A stretch of DNA of 57,103 nt from Methylococcales bacterium (GTDB taxonomy: Bacteria > Pseudomonadota > Gammaproteobacteria > Methylococcales > Methylomonadaceae): contig JAURYI010000114.1 in assembly GCA_030654015.1 (NCBI GenBank), positions 1 to 57,103 of the forward strand, given 5' to 3'. Of this stretch, positions 9,161-21,100 are shown in pieces. The notes under the pieces are model-generated. The model did no database searches, was not told where the DNA came from, and worked only from the letters and a program-made list of their open reading frames with translations. Both the position numbers and the translations under genes were made by a program. The stretch's first letter is position 1. The number at the start of each line of letters is the position of its first letter.

Positions 9161-10437
9161 TTTGATAACTCACTTTTTTGCAAATTTAGTAAACAATCGG
9201 ATACTAACAGAAAGGATCCGAAAACCAATAGTAGATCACCTTGTTGTGCGTGGTTCATTGCCGCTTGGTATGCCCCTGCAAAATCTGTAAAGCCAAAGGA
9301 TACCTTAGCCACTGGACTTTGTGAAAAAATTCTACGCATCAACTCTTCTGTTGCGGTTCTAGGGTTGGCTAATGGGGCGAAAAACCAGTCGTGAATTACG
9401 GGATTCATAATCTCAAGAACGCTGGTTATATCTTTGTCTTTCATCATTGAAAAAATGGCGTGTATGCGTTTTTCGGGAAAGGTTGTTATCAGATAATCAA
9501 CCAGAGTTTGTACCGCTTCAGGGTTATGTCCGACATCCAGTAACAGCGGAATATCACCCTCGATGAGTTGAAAACGTCCCGATAACTGCACATTGATAAG
9601 ACCTTGTTGTATGGCGGTTTCGCTGACGGGCAAGCGGTCGGACAAGGTACTAATCGCAAAAATAACACTGGCGGCATTACGATATTGATGCTCACCTTTC
9701 AGGGCAGGTGATGGCAGATGTATATGGTGTTCACCTGCATACCACTCCCAACCTGTAGGCTGTTTGTGATAGCCGAAGTCTTTACCGATAAGATAAGTGC
9801 GGGCATTTTTATCAAGCGCGGTTTGCAGCAAGGAGTCAGGCGGGTTGGTGTCACCGATAACGGCGGGTATATCTGCTCTGAAAATCCCCGCTTTTTCCCG
9901 ACCTATCGCTTCGCGTGTTGCACCCAGCCAATCAACGTGGTCGATACCGATACTGCTGATTAAGGTGACATCAGCGTCTATGATGTTGACGGCATCAAGT
10001 CGGCCACCTAAACCCACTTCCAGCAGTTGTATATCAACGTTTGCTTGAGTGAATATTTCCAGTGCGGCGAGCGTACCGAATTCAAAATAGCTTAAGGAGG
10101 TATCACCCCGCGCGGCTTCTATTTTGGTGAATGCCGCACAAATCAATTCATCAGCAACAGGGATACCATTTATTTTGATACGTTCGTTGTATTTTAAAAT
10201 ATGCGGCGAGGTGTATGCCCCGACATGATAGCCTTGCGCTCTATAAATGGCTTCCAGCGTGGCAATACATGAGCCTTTGCCATTCGTACCCGCAACAGTG
10301 ATAGTCAGTGGTTTGCGGTAATCGGGATGAAGGTCGCGAAAAACTTTGGTCACGCGCTCCAATCCCAAGTCTATCGTTTGAGGATGCAGGCTTTCCTGCC
10401 ACGCCAACCAGTCCTTTAACGATTCAAAGTGCATCAT
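9157..10437 (-). CDS. folC: Dihydrofolate synthase / folylpolyglutamate synthase
   Basis: Adds glutamate to dihydropteroate and then to reduced folates, using ATP. The Mur-ligase-like fold shows the P-loop TVAGTNGKGS, then TSPHILKYNERI, EVGLGGRLDAVN and IGIDHVDWLG in the central domain, and VGHNPEAVQTLVDY in the C-terminal domain. I start it at the ATG at 10435-10437 (MMHFESLKDWLAWQESLHPQ), which aligns with E. coli FolC and lies 16 bp after the accD stop; a TTG at 10479 would overlap accD by 26 bp. Length is about 426 residues versus 422 in E. coli. The next gene overlaps its stop by four bases. Neighbours accD and the dedD-like gene give the usual gammaproteobacterial order. Confidence 0.95.
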   Translation of the reverse strand: MMHFESLKDWLAWQESLHPQTIDLGLERVTKVFRDLHPDYRKPLTITVAGTNGKGSCIATLEAIYRAQGYHVGAYTSPHILKYNERIKINGIPVADELICAAFTKIEAARGDTSLSYFEFGTLAALEIFTQANVDIQLLEVGLGGRLDAVNIIDADVTLISSIGIDHVDWLGATREAIGREKAGIFRADIPAVIGDTNPPDSLLQTALDKNARTYLIGKDFGYHKQPTGWEWYAGEHHIHLPSPALKGEHQYRNAASVIFAISTLSDRLPVSETAIQQGLINVQLSGRFQLIEGDIPLLLDVGHNPEAVQTLVDYLITTFPEKRIHAIFSMMKDKDITSVLEIMNPVIHDWFFAPLANPRTATEELMRRIFSQSPVAKVSFGFTDFAGAYQAAMNHAQQGDLLLVFGSFLLVSDCLLNLQKSELSK

Positions 10438-10453
10438 GGAGCTGTGGACTGAG

Positions 10454-11371
10454 TTATACGGTTGGTTCAATATTTTCAACGGTAACAGCCGTTAATTCGG
10501 ATTTAGTAGCGAGTATTTTGCTTGCCATCAACATCGCTAAAATGCTGGCGATTTTACCGCGCATTTCACGTCTGTCGATAATCATGTCAATCGCACCGTG
10601 TTCCTGTAAAAATTCACTGCGTTGAAAGCCTTCGGGTAATTTTTCGCGCACGGTTTGTTCAATCACGCGCGGCCCTGCAAAACCGATTAACGCATTGGGT
10701 TCAGCGATATTAATATCGCCTAACATCGCTAAACTGGCAGACACGCCGCCCATGGTCGGATCGGTCATGCAGGAAATATAAGGCAGACCTGCTTCCGCCA
10801 GTTTGGTTAATGCCGCGCTGGTTTTTGCCATTTGAAATAGAGAAAACAAGGACTCCTGCATACGCGCACCGCCGCTGGAGGTAAATACAATGAAAGGCAC
10901 GCCCAATTCGATGCTTTTATTGATACCACGCACGAATTTTTCACCTGCCACCGACCCCATAGAACCGCCCATGAAACTGAATTCAAACGCGGCAACGACA
11001 ATGCCTTGACCATGCAGTTGTCCGTTCATTACCACTAATGAGTCATTTTCTTTGGTTTGTTTTTGCGCTTGAGTAAGTCGGTCTTTATATTTTTTACTGT
11101 CTTTGAATTTTAAGGGATCGAGCGGTTTAACGTGCTTGGCAATTTCTTCGCGCCCTTGCTCATCCAAAAACAAATTCAAGCGCGTACGCGCTGAAATACG
11201 AAAATGATGCTCGCATTTTGGACAGACACTGAAGTTTTTTTCCAGCTCAGAATTGTAAAGAATGGCGTTACAGCTTGGACATTTATTCCATAAGCCTTCG
11301 GGTACAGTGACTTTTTTATTAGAACCTTCGGTTCTGATGGTGGATGGAACTAAATTTTTAAACCAGCTCAT
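10454..11371 (-). CDS. accD: Acetyl-CoA carboxylase carboxyltransferase subunit beta
   Basis: With AccA it transfers the carboxyl group from biotin-BCCP to acetyl-CoA, producing malonyl-CoA for fatty acid synthesis. The 305-residue protein has an N-terminal four-cysteine zinc ribbon (Cys31, Cys34, Cys50, Cys53) and a crotonase-fold carboxyltransferase domain with [24 protein letters not shown] and [10 protein letters not shown]. The start [15 protein letters not shown] is typical of the family. It follows trpA with a gap of only three bases and precedes folC, so it is probably transcribed with the trp genes. Confidence 0.97.
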   Translation of the reverse strand: MSWFKNLVPSTIRTEGSNKKVTVPEGLWNKCPSCNAILYNSELEKNFSVCPKCEHHFRISARTRLNLFLDEQGREEIAKHVKPLDPLKFKDSKKYKDRLTQAQKQTKENDSLVVMNGQLHGQGIVVAAFEFSFMGGSMGSVAGEKFVRGINKSIELGVPFIVFTSSGGARMQESLFSLFQMAKTSAALTKLAEAGLPYISCMTDPTMGGVSASLAMLGDINIAEPNALIGFAGPRVIEQTVREKLPEGFQRSEFLQEHGAIDMIIDRREMRGKIASILAMLMASKILATKSELTAVTVENIEPTV

Positions 11372-11374
11372 TCT

Positions 11375-12187
11375 CTATGCTCCTACACTGTCCATTGCCA
11401 ATCGCATGGCTGATAGTAATTCACAAATTTCCTGTTTAGCGCGTTCTGGATTGTCCAGATTCGCTTCAACTTTGCTAATCAATGCACTACCTACCACCAC
11501 GCCATCACCTAATGCCGCGACAGCTTTCGCCATATCCGCATCTTTCACACCAAAACCGATACCGACAGGTAGATTAGTGCGGGCTTTAATTTGATGTAGT
11601 TTTTGTTCTACGTCGGCGGTATTTAAATGTCCTGCACCTGTGACACCTTTCAGTGACACATAATACAGATAGCCGCTACCGAGTGTGTTCATTTTTTCAA
11701 TGCGTTCATCGGTGCTGTTGGGAGCTAATAAAAAGATGGGATCTATGCCGCGTGCTTTTAATAACGCAGTACATTCCGCCGCTTCTTCGGGCGGTAAATC
11801 AACGGTCAACACACCATCAATATCAGCGGCTTGCGCGGCATTGGCAAATGCTTCATAACCCATTGCTTCAATCGGATTCAAATAACCCATGATGACAACA
11901 GGCGTGGTTTGATTGGTTTTGCGAAATTCTGCGGCGACGGCGAGCGTTTTTCTTAAGCTCATTTTATGCGCTAAAGCACGTTCACTGGCACGTTGAATCA
12001 CAGGGCCATCCGCCATAGGATCAGAAAACGGCACACCGAGTTCAATCACGTTTACGCCTGCTTCTACCATTGCGTGCATCATCGGCACAGTGAACTCAGG
12101 ATGCGGATCGCCAGCGGTAATAAACGGAATCAGTGCTTTGCGACCTGTTTTTTCCAGTTCGGTAAACGTAGTTGCTAATCTGCTCAT
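11375..12187 (-). CDS. trpA: Tryptophan synthase alpha chain
   Basis: Cleaves indole-3-glycerol phosphate to indole and glyceraldehyde 3-phosphate; indole is channelled to the beta subunit. The TIM-barrel protein of 270 residues shows Glu49 in [11 protein letters not shown] and Asp60 in MADGPVIQ, the two catalytic acids at the same numbers as in Salmonella TrpA. The phosphate-binding segment [11 protein letters not shown] lies near residue 215. The start overlaps the trpB stop by four bases (ATGA), which supports coupled synthesis of the alpha2-beta2 complex. Confidence 0.97.
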   Translation of the reverse strand: MSRLATTFTELEKTGRKALIPFITAGDPHPEFTVPMMHAMVEAGVNVIELGVPFSDPMADGPVIQRASERALAHKMSLRKTLAVAAEFRKTNQTTPVVIMGYLNPIEAMGYEAFANAAQAADIDGVLTVDLPPEEAAECTALLKARGIDPIFLLAPNSTDERIEKMNTLGSGYLYYVSLKGVTGAGHLNTADVEQKLHQIKARTNLPVGIGFGVKDADMAKAVAALGDGVVVGSALISKVEANLDNPERAKQEICELLSAMRLAMDSVGA

Positions 12188-13386
12188 AATTCTATCCCCT
12201 CACGTTTCGCCATAGTCTGCATATCTTTATCGCCACGTCCTGATAAATTGATAATAATAATCTCATCTTTGCGCATGGTCGGAGCGAGTTTCATGGTGTA
12301 TGCCATTGCATGAGCCGATTCCAGCGCAGGAATGATGCCTTCCATGCGGGTCAACGCATGGAAACCTTCCAACGCTTCGGTGTCAGTGATATTGACATAC
12401 TGAGCGCGTCCTGTGTCTTTCAGCCATGCGTGTTCTGGGCCCACACCTGGATAATCCAAACCTGCGGAAATGGAATGGGTTTCGATAACTTCGCCGTCTT
12501 CATCTGACATTAAATAAGTACGGTTGCCATGTAATACACCCGGTTTACCTGCGCACAATGGCGCAGAATGTCTGCCTGTTTCCACGCCATCACCTGCCGC
12601 TTCGACACCGATTAACTTAACTGATTCATCATTAATGAACGGATAAAATAAACCGATAGCATTAGAGCCGCCGCCAACACACGCGACCAGCGCATCAGGC
12701 AAACGTCCTGTTTGCGCTAAACATTGTTGCTTGGCTTCGCGTCCGATAATCGCCTGAAAATCTCTGACCATGGCAGGGTAGGGGTGTGGGCCTGCGACAG
12801 TACCGATAATATAGAACGTGTTATCAACGTTGGTGACCCAATCTCGCAATGCTTCATTTAAAGCATCTTTCAGCGTTTTAGAACCAGATTCAACTGCCAC
12901 GACAGTTGCGCCTAATAACTTCATGCGATACACATTTAATGATTGACGGGCAACATCGACTGCGCCCATATAAACCACGCATTCCAAGCCCAAACGCGCC
13001 GCCACTGTCGCCGTTGCAACACCGTGTTGGCCTGCGCCTGTTTCGGCAATAATGCGCGTTTTACCCATGCGTTTGGCTAACAACGCTTGACCCACGGTGT
13101 TATTGATTTTATGTGAACCCGTATGATTCAAATCTTCACGTTTTAAATAAATCTGCGCGCCGCCTAATTCACGACTCCAGCGTTCCGCATAATATAAAGG
13201 TGACGGGCGACCGACATAATGCTGTAAATCAGCATCCAATTCAGCAATAAATTCAGGGTCGCTCATATACTGCTGATAAGCAGCATTCAATTCTTGAATA
13301 GGTGGAATCAATGTTTCGGCAACGAACAAGCCGCCGTAAGGGCCAAAATGTCCCCGCGCATCGGGCATATTATATTTTTCGGTCAT
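12184..13386 (-). CDS. trpB: Tryptophan synthase beta chain
   Basis: PLP enzyme condensing indole with L-serine to L-tryptophan. The PLP lysine is Lys93 in [13 protein letters not shown]; the phosphate-binding loop is [10 protein letters not shown] (about 232-241). [20 protein letters not shown] and the C-terminal LSGRGDKDM are also characteristic. Length 400 residues is normal for the TrpB1 type that partners TrpA. It overlaps trpF upstream and trpA downstream by four bases each, giving a tight trpF-trpB-trpA unit; the remaining trp genes are not in this window. Confidence 0.98.
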   Translation of the reverse strand: MTEKYNMPDARGHFGPYGGLFVAETLIPPIQELNAAYQQYMSDPEFIAELDADLQHYVGRPSPLYYAERWSRELGGAQIYLKREDLNHTGSHKINNTVGQALLAKRMGKTRIIAETGAGQHGVATATVAARLGLECVVYMGAVDVARQSLNVYRMKLLGATVVAVESGSKTLKDALNEALRDWVTNVDNTFYIIGTVAGPHPYPAMVRDFQAIIGREAKQQCLAQTGRLPDALVACVGGGSNAIGLFYPFINDESVKLIGVEAAGDGVETGRHSAPLCAGKPGVLHGNRTYLMSDEDGEVIETHSISAGLDYPGVGPEHAWLKDTGRAQYVNITDTEALEGFHALTRMEGIIPALESAHAMAYTMKLAPTMRKDEIIIINLSGRGDKDMQTMAKREGIEL

Positions 13387-14015
13387 GTTATTTCTCTATC
13401 GCTCTCATTAACTTGTTGTATAAATGCTGCTACTTTTGAAGCATCCTTGATGCCTCTGCTTGATTCCACGCCGCTGCTGACATCGAGGGCGTAAGGTCGT
13501 ACCGTTCGTATTGCTTGTTTAGCATTAGTTTCATCCAAACCACCTGCCAAAATAATCGGTAATGCACACTGTTCAGGAATTAAATCCCAATCAAACAAAT
13601 GCCCCGTGCCGCCTTTGGCATCCGCATGATACGCATCCAGTAATAACCCAGCGGCATCATGATAATGTTCCGTCAGCTGGGCAATATCAGTATTCGCCTG
13701 CATTCGTATCGCTTTAATATAACGTTTGCCATAAATCCGACACGCACTTGCTGGTTCATCACCGTGAAATTGCAGGCAATCAATCGGAACGTGTTTTAAC
13801 ACCTCGCGGATTATCGCTTCGGATTCATCGACAAATAACGCCACCACCGTAGTAAATGCGGGCAACGCATGAGTGATGTTAATTGCTTGTTCAAGCGTCA
13901 CATTGCGGGGACTGGGCGGGTAAAATACCAGACCAATCGCATCCGCGCCATTATGAGCTGCGTAAACAGCTTCTTCAACACGGGTAAAACCGCAAATTTT
14001 AACGCGAGTTCGCAT
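13383..14015 (-). CDS. trpF: Phosphoribosylanthranilate isomerase
   Basis: Isomerises N-(5'-phosphoribosyl)anthranilate to CdRP in tryptophan synthesis. The 210-residue single-domain TIM barrel begins [12 protein letters not shown] with the catalytic Cys8 and carries [25 protein letters not shown] (catalytic Asp) and the phosphate loop [10 protein letters not shown] followed by [14 protein letters not shown]. It is the first gene of the minus-strand run reaching purF. No terminator is visible between it and trpB. Confidence 0.97.
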   Translation of the reverse strand: MRTRVKICGFTRVEEAVYAAHNGADAIGLVFYPPSPRNVTLEQAINITHALPAFTTVVALFVDESEAIIREVLKHVPIDCLQFHGDEPASACRIYGKRYIKAIRMQANTDIAQLTEHYHDAAGLLLDAYHADAKGGTGHLFDWDLIPEQCALPIILAGGLDETNAKQAIRTVRPYALDVSSGVESSRGIKDASKVAAFIQQVNESDREIT

Positions 14016-14240
14016 AAAGTGACAGGATAATCGGTGAAAAACAGAACGCGATAGGATAACACAAAATGTTTCCTAGATTTGGTTTGAAGTTATAGTGCTT
14101 TTTCTTGCGCCCATACACGACGCGTGGAAACGTGCGTTTTCAATATATTGTTTCCGTAGGTCTGGTCTATACCAACTCGCATCAGCAAACCTTTTCTATC
14201 ATTCATTTTTTATTACGCTGTTTTAAAGTTAAATTTAGCC

Positions 14241-14325
14241 TGTAGGTTCGGGTAAGCTTGCGAACCCCAACAAAAACAAGCAACTGTTTGTAAATGTTGG
14301 GGTTCGTACCTCACCCCAACCTACA
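14241..14325. repeat. Palindromic intergenic element (GTAGGTT-type)
   Basis: The arm starting TGTAGGTTCGGGTAAGC at 14241 and the arm ending ACCCCAACCTACA at 14325 are inverted repeats of about 31 bases with few mismatches, with CCCCAACA/TGTTGGGG at the inner ends. It lies in the 383-bp space between trpF and ilvC, which otherwise shows no gene. A half-copy (GTTGGGGTTCGTAC) lies near 46,924, so this is a dispersed element. Confidence 0.8.
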
Positions 14326-14344
14326 AACTATCACCGTCACTCAT

Positions 14345-14374
14345 AAAAAAAGCCTGTCATAAGACAGGCTTTTT
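14345..14374 (-). terminator. Intrinsic terminator after ilvC
   Basis: An eight-bp perfect stem AGCCTGTC/GACAGGCT (14351-14358, 14363-14370) with an ATAA loop, bounded by A and T tracts. On the minus strand it lies 25 bp after the ilvC stop; it can also act in the other direction. Confidence 0.9.
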
Positions 14375-14398
14375 AATCACAAAACCAAGCGTGATAAC

Positions 14399-15584
<1,186 letters not shown>

Positions 15585-15591
15585 ACTAAAG

Positions 15592-16083
15592 TTATAAATG
15601 TAAGCCTTGCTCACCGCGTGAAATACCGGTCGCACCTGAACGTACTACTTCAATAATGCTGTCAGGGCTAATCGCGGCAGTAAACGCATCGAGTTTTTCG
15701 GACGCACCCGTCATTTCCACGACATAAGAGCTGGGCGTGACATCGAGAATTCGACCGCGAAATATATCGACGACACTGCGAATATCATTGCGCGTCTGCT
15801 CAGTGGTTTTAATTTTGACCATCATCAGCTCGCGTTCGATATGCGGGCTATCAGCTAAATCAATCAGTTTAACCACATCAATCAATTTATTAAGTTGTTT
15901 GGTGATTTGGGCAATGATGTCTTCACTGCCGCGTGTCACCAAGGTCATGCGTGATAAGCTGGGGTCTTCGGTAGCGGCGACGGTCAAGGATTCGATATTG
16001 TAGCCACGCGCAGAAAACAAACCGGCAACACGCGATAACGCACCTGCTTCATTTTCAATCAGGATGGAAATAATATGTTTCAT
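15592..16083 (-). CDS. ilvH: Acetolactate synthase small (regulatory) subunit
   Basis: Regulatory subunit that activates the large subunit and binds the feedback inhibitor valine. The 163-residue protein begins MKHIISILIENEAGALSRVAGLFSARGYNIESL, an ACT domain (about 1-75), followed by the ALS_ss C-terminal domain (VVDIFRGRILDVTPSSYVVEMTG). Length and sequence match the IlvH/IlvN family exactly. The stop of ilvI and its start share one base at 16083, so the two subunits are translationally coupled. Confidence 0.96.
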   Translation of the reverse strand: MKHIISILIENEAGALSRVAGLFSARGYNIESLTVAATEDPSLSRMTLVTRGSEDIIAQITKQLNKLIDVVKLIDLADSPHIERELMMVKIKTTEQTRNDIRSVVDIFRGRILDVTPSSYVVEMTGASEKLDAFTAAISPDSIIEVVRSGATGISRGEQGLHL

Positions 16084-17822
16084 TATGCCAGCTCCCGATC
16101 GGTTGATGTGCCTAAGGCAACGCGCAATTTCATATCATGATGTCCTTTACCCGCTTCAATCATCGGGTAAACGTTTTCGGTTCTGTCAGTCATAATGTCT
16201 AAAAATACGGTGCGGTCTTTCATGGCAAATGCTTGTTCTAATGCGGGTCTGACTTCTTCGGGTTTGTCGATACGAATGCCGATATGACCATACGCTTCTG
16301 CCAGTTTAACGAAGTCAGGAATGGTATCCATATAGGAATGCGAATAACGGCTTTGGTAGGAAAATTCCTGCCATTGTCTGACCATGCCCATGTAACGGTT
16401 ATTCAGGTTGATAATTTTCACAGGGGTTTTAAATTGCAACGCCGTGGATAATTCTTGTATGCACATTTGAATACTGGCTTCACCTGTGACACAGGCAACG
16501 TCAGCATCAGGAAACGCCAGTTTAACGCCAATCGCCGCAGGCAAACCAAAGCCCATCGTGCCTAAACCGCCTGAGTTAATCCAGCGGCGCGGTTTATCAA
16601 ACGGGTAGTATTGTGCTGCCCACATTTGATGTTGACCGACATCGGAAGTCACATAAGCATCGCCTTTAGTGACCTGATACAGTTGCTCAATCACAAATTG
16701 CGGTTTGATTAAATCACTGTTGCGGTCATATTCCAAACTCTGCACGGCACGCCATTCATCAATTTGCTTCCACCATACTTCCAGTGCTTTTTTATTGGGT
16801 TTCTTTTTGCTTTCTTTTAAGCATTCCAATAATTGCTTCAAAACGGGTTTTACATCGCCGACGATAGGAATAGCGATTTTTTTAATGGTTTTTGAAATAG
16901 ACGCAGGATCAATATCAATATGAATAATTTTTGCATACGGACAAAATTCATCCAGTTTGCCGGTCACACGGTCATCAAAACGCGCACCGATAGCGATAAT
17001 CACATCACTTTCGTGCATCGCCATATTAGCTTCATAAGTGCCGTGCATTCCTAACATACCGACAAATTGTTTGTCAGTGGCAGGATACGCACCCAAACCC
17101 ATTAAGGTATTGGTAATGGGATAACCCAAGTGACGGGTAAAGTCAGTCAGTTCGCTGCTTGCTTCACCCAAGACGACACCGCCGCCTGCATAAATCATCG
17201 GTTTGTTCGCGCTCAGTAACAGTTCGACCGCCGCTTTAATCTGCTCTTTAGCGACATTAACCACTGGATTATATGAACGCAAAGATATTTTTTTAGGGTA
17301 CTTATAAGGCACGGTAATGTTGGGCGCAGTTATATCTTTCGGTATATCCACTACCACAGGACCAGGTCGTCCAGTGGTTGCGACATAAAAGGCTTTTTTA
17401 ATGGTTTCAGCCAGTTTAGTGACATCTTTGACTAAAAAGTTGTGTTTCACACAAGGGCGCGTAATGCCGACCATGTCCACTTCCTGAAACGCATCACTGC
17501 CGATAACAGGCGATGATACTTGTCCAGAAATAATCACCATGGGAATAGAGTCCATGTACGCGGTCGCAATTCCTGTGACAGCATTAGTCGCGCCCGGCCC
17601 TGAGGTGACTAATACCACGCCGGGTTTACCTGTGGCGCGTGCATAGCCGTCAGCCGCGTGCGTCGCGCCCTGTTCATGCCGAACCAAAATGTGTTTCACC
17701 GCTTCCTGTTGGAAAATTGCATCATAAATGTGCAATACCGCTCCGCCCGGATAGCCAAAAATATATTCCACTCCTTCGTCTGCCAGACTTTGAAGCAGGA
17801 TTTGCGCGCCACTTAGCTCCAT
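16083..17822 (-). CDS. ilvI: Acetolactate synthase large (catalytic) subunit
   Basis: ThDP- and FAD-dependent enzyme that condenses pyruvate with pyruvate or 2-oxobutyrate. The 579-residue protein shows the catalytic Glu50 in RHEQGATHAADGYARATG, the central FAD-binding domain (AGGGVVLGEAS; ARFDDRVTGKLD), and the C-terminal ThDP domain with CVTGEASIQMCIQEL and NLNNRYMGMVRQWQ. The ThDP motif reads GEA rather than the textbook GDG; GE variants are common in beta- and gammaproteobacterial IlvI, so I do not regard it as damage. It is the first gene of ilvI-ilvH-ilvC. Often annotated ilvB. Confidence 0.96.
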   Translation of the reverse strand: MELSGAQILLQSLADEGVEYIFGYPGGAVLHIYDAIFQQEAVKHILVRHEQGATHAADGYARATGKPGVVLVTSGPGATNAVTGIATAYMDSIPMVIISGQVSSPVIGSDAFQEVDMVGITRPCVKHNFLVKDVTKLAETIKKAFYVATTGRPGPVVVDIPKDITAPNITVPYKYPKKISLRSYNPVVNVAKEQIKAAVELLLSANKPMIYAGGGVVLGEASSELTDFTRHLGYPITNTLMGLGAYPATDKQFVGMLGMHGTYEANMAMHESDVIIAIGARFDDRVTGKLDEFCPYAKIIHIDIDPASISKTIKKIAIPIVGDVKPVLKQLLECLKESKKKPNKKALEVWWKQIDEWRAVQSLEYDRNSDLIKPQFVIEQLYQVTKGDAYVTSDVGQHQMWAAQYYPFDKPRRWINSGGLGTMGFGLPAAIGVKLAFPDADVACVTGEASIQMCIQELSTALQFKTPVKIINLNNRYMGMVRQWQEFSYQSRYSHSYMDTIPDFVKLAEAYGHIGIRIDKPEEVRPALEQAFAMKDRTVFLDIMTDRTENVYPMIEAGKGHHDMKLRVALGTSTDRELA

Positions 17823-18133
17823 GCTAATACCTCGATAAACATAAATAAAATTTTAACAGTCAATTATAAGCGTTTTTTAAACAATCAAGGCAAAATAACT
17901 TGAATTCAAGGCTAAGTCACGGCTTTTATTGACAAAATAATGGCGGGTATTTTACTAGTTTATTTATTCAGTGTCATTAGCAGCGCGTTTGATGAAGATA
18001 CATGACAAACAGAACATCAAAAACAACTTGCTAAGCGCATTTTTCACTCTATGCTTTAAAAGCATAACCCGTTGGATTATAAAAGTAAGGATGCCAGAAA
18101 ACGCAGACACACCATCGACTATAAGGCAGTTTT
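17823..18133. promoter_or_regulatory. Divergent control region between ilvI and the exoprotein gene
   Basis: This 311-bp spacer has no credible gene. On the minus strand a perfect TATAAT (17863-17868) lies 40 bp before the ilvI start, with no convincing -35 at normal spacing. CTTGAATTCAAG near 17900 is a perfect 12-bp palindrome and could be an operator. On the plus side ATGCTTTaAAAGCAT near 18,052 is a short hairpin, and AAGG at 18123-18126 is the ribosome site of the exoprotein gene. No leader peptide rich in Ile, Val or Leu was found. Confidence 0.4.
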
Positions 18134-21100
18134 ATGAACCACATATATCACAGCGTCTGGAATGAAGCCTTAGGCGCGTGGGTCGCCGTATCAGAAATCA
18201 CCTCAGGACAAAGTAAACGTTCATCACACCGCCGTAAATTACTGGCGACCAGCTTACTTGTTTGCACCACACCCGCATGGGCATTGCCGACAGGGGAGCA
18301 ACTAGTGGCAGGGCAAGCGACTGTCAGTACGTCCAATCCACATCAAATGCACATTGACCAGACCAGCCAGAAAGCGGTTATTAACTGGCAAAATTTTTCT
18401 GTTCAACAGCACGACACCGTCAATATTCAACAACCGAATGCCAATGCCGCGTTGCTTAATCGCGTTGTCGGGCAGGATGCAAGCCAAATTCAGGGAAAAA
18501 TTAACGCCAACGGGCAGGTGTATATCGTCAATCCCAATGGCGTGGTTTTTGGTAAAACAGCGCAAGTCGATGTCGGCGGTTTAGTCGCGACCACGCACAA
18601 TATTAAAGATGCCGATTTCATGAACGGCAAAAACCACTTCATCCAAGATGGCGCGAAAGGCGCGGTTGAAAATCATGGCAGGATAAAAACACCCGATGGC
18701 GGTGTAGTGGCGTTGATTGGTGAAAAAGTCACCAATACGGGCACGATTAATACCCCTAAAGGCACAACCGCACTCGCCGCTGGCAAAACCGTTGATCTGG
18801 ATTTTCAAGGTGACGGACTGGTTGAAGTCAAAGTCTCCGAAGCGGCACTCAATGCGCAGATTACCAATAAAGGCGCGATTCAGGCGGATGGTGGCAGGGT
18901 GGTTTTAACTGCCAAAGCCGCAGGACAACTCATCGACACCGTGATTAATCAGGAAGGTGTTATTCGCGCACAGGGCATGGTGGAACGCAATGGCGAAATT
19001 ATCCTTGAGGGCGGCTACGTCGCACAATCGGGAGCAGTGGACGTTTCAGGAAAAACAGGCGGCAAAATCACTGTGAATGCCCGCGCTATACTTGATACTG
19101 GCACAGCTAACGCTGATGGTACGACAGGCAGTGGCGGTAAAATTACCATGACTGCCAGTGATGCCATTGTGCAAACTGCGGCGGCAAATACTCATGCCAA
19201 CGGCGCAACCACGGGCGGCACGGTACACCTTGAAGCCACCAACAGCGTGTACAGTTCAGGCAAAATCAGTGCGACAGGTGAACACGGCGGCACGGTCAAT
19301 GTGGTGTCGGCTGATCGTGTCACCCTCGCCGCCGCTAAAGTTGACGCATCGGGCAGTCAACAAGGCGGTCTGATTCGGGTCGGTGGGGATTTTTATGGTG
19401 CAAAAACCAAGCTGTCCAATAATGCCAAAACTACCACTATCAACGGCGCAACCACATTAAAAGCTGATGGTGGTGACGGTAAAGTGGTCGTCTGGTCAGA
19501 TGAAAAAACCGATTATTACGGCAGTATCAGTGCCAATAAAAAGGGCAATATCGAAGTCTCCAGTAAAGGCATACTGACGTATGCAGGTTTTGCTGACGCA
19601 GGTATAGGTGGTAATTTATTGCTGGATCCGAAAAATATCATTATTTCATCCGCCAGCAGTGTTGCCTCTTACGCACTGATTGATCCGCATCCTGCGGCAG
19701 ACAACAGCTTTGGCTCTAGTGCCGCTTTACTCGGCACAACGGTAGGCAGTGTATTTACTGAAAATGGCAATGTTGCCGTTAGCAGTTCAGGCGATGATTT
19801 AGCGGCGAATAATGCGGGGGCGGTTTATTTATTCAACACCACTACAGGCGCATTACTGGCTGCGCTGACGGGTTCTAATGCGAATGACAGAGTGGGTAGT
19901 AACGGCATTACCGTGTTGAGCAACGGTAACTATGTGGTCAACAGCAGCAACTGGAACAATGGTGCGGGGGCGGCAACATGGGGTAATGGTAATACGGGGG
20001 TTAGCGGTATCGTCAGTGTTGCTAATAGTTTTACAGGTGCTAATGCGGGGGATTTTGTCAGTAGCAGCGGCGTTACCGCCTTGACTAACGGCAATTATGT
20101 GGTGGCGAGCAATAACTGGAGCAATGGGGCTATTGCCAATACAGGTGCAGTAACGTGGGGCAATGGCGCGACAGGTAGCAATGGTACGGTGAGTGCGGCT
20201 AATAGCTTGGTCGGTTCTACCGCGTTTGATAATGTCGGTGGTTTTGGTAACAGTGTGACGGCTTTAAGCAATGGCAATTATGTGGTCGCCAGTAGCAACT
20301 GGGACAATGGCGGCATAGTCGATGCTGGCGCGGCAACGTGGGGCAATGGCGCAACAGGTATCAGCGGTACGATTAATAGTTTTAACAGTCTGGTCGGTTC
20401 TACTGCGTTTGATAATGTGGGCGGTAACGTTATTACTGCCTTAACTAATGGCAACTATGTGGTGTCGAGCAGCAACTGGGATAATGGCGGCATAGTCGAT
20501 GCTGGCGCGGCAACATGGGGTAATGGTGCAACGGGCATCAACGGTACGATTAGTGCTTTTAACAGTTTGGTCGGCTCTACGGCAAATGATTTTGTCAGTG
20601 GTAACGGTATCACTGCTTTAAGCAACGGCAACTATGTCGTGGCGAGTAGCAACTGGACTGATGCCTCCTCGATACCCGTTGCTACTGTCGGTGCGGTAAC
20701 GTGGGGCAATGGCGCAACAGGTATCAGCGGGGCGATTAGCGTATTTAACAGTTTGATAGGCACTAATTTCAATGACAACGTGGGTAGCAATGGAGTCACC
20801 GCTTTAAGCAATGGTAATTATGTGGTGGGTAGCGGGAACTGGGACAACGGCGGCATAGTCGATGCAGGTGCGGCAACATGGGGCAACGGTGCGATAGGAC
20901 GTGTTGGTGTGGTGAGCGCGGCGAATAGCTTGGTCGGTTCTACCGCGTTTGATAATGTCGGTGGTTTTGGTGGAATTACTGCCTTAACCAATGGCAATTA
21001 TGTGGTGACGAGTACCAACTGGGACAACGGCGGCATAGTCGATGCAGGAGCTGCAACATTGGGCAATGGTGCGATAGGACGTATCGGTGTCATCAGTGCG

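Noticed and set aside
8590-9290. Plus-strand frames over the SPOR gene
   Set aside because: They are mirror images of the low-complexity Pro/Ala/Thr linker and lack ribosome sites.
16500-16530. Loss of the ThDP motif in the acetolactate synthase (GEA instead of GDG)
   Set aside because: GE-type motifs are normal in this IlvI group, and all other catalytic residues are intact.
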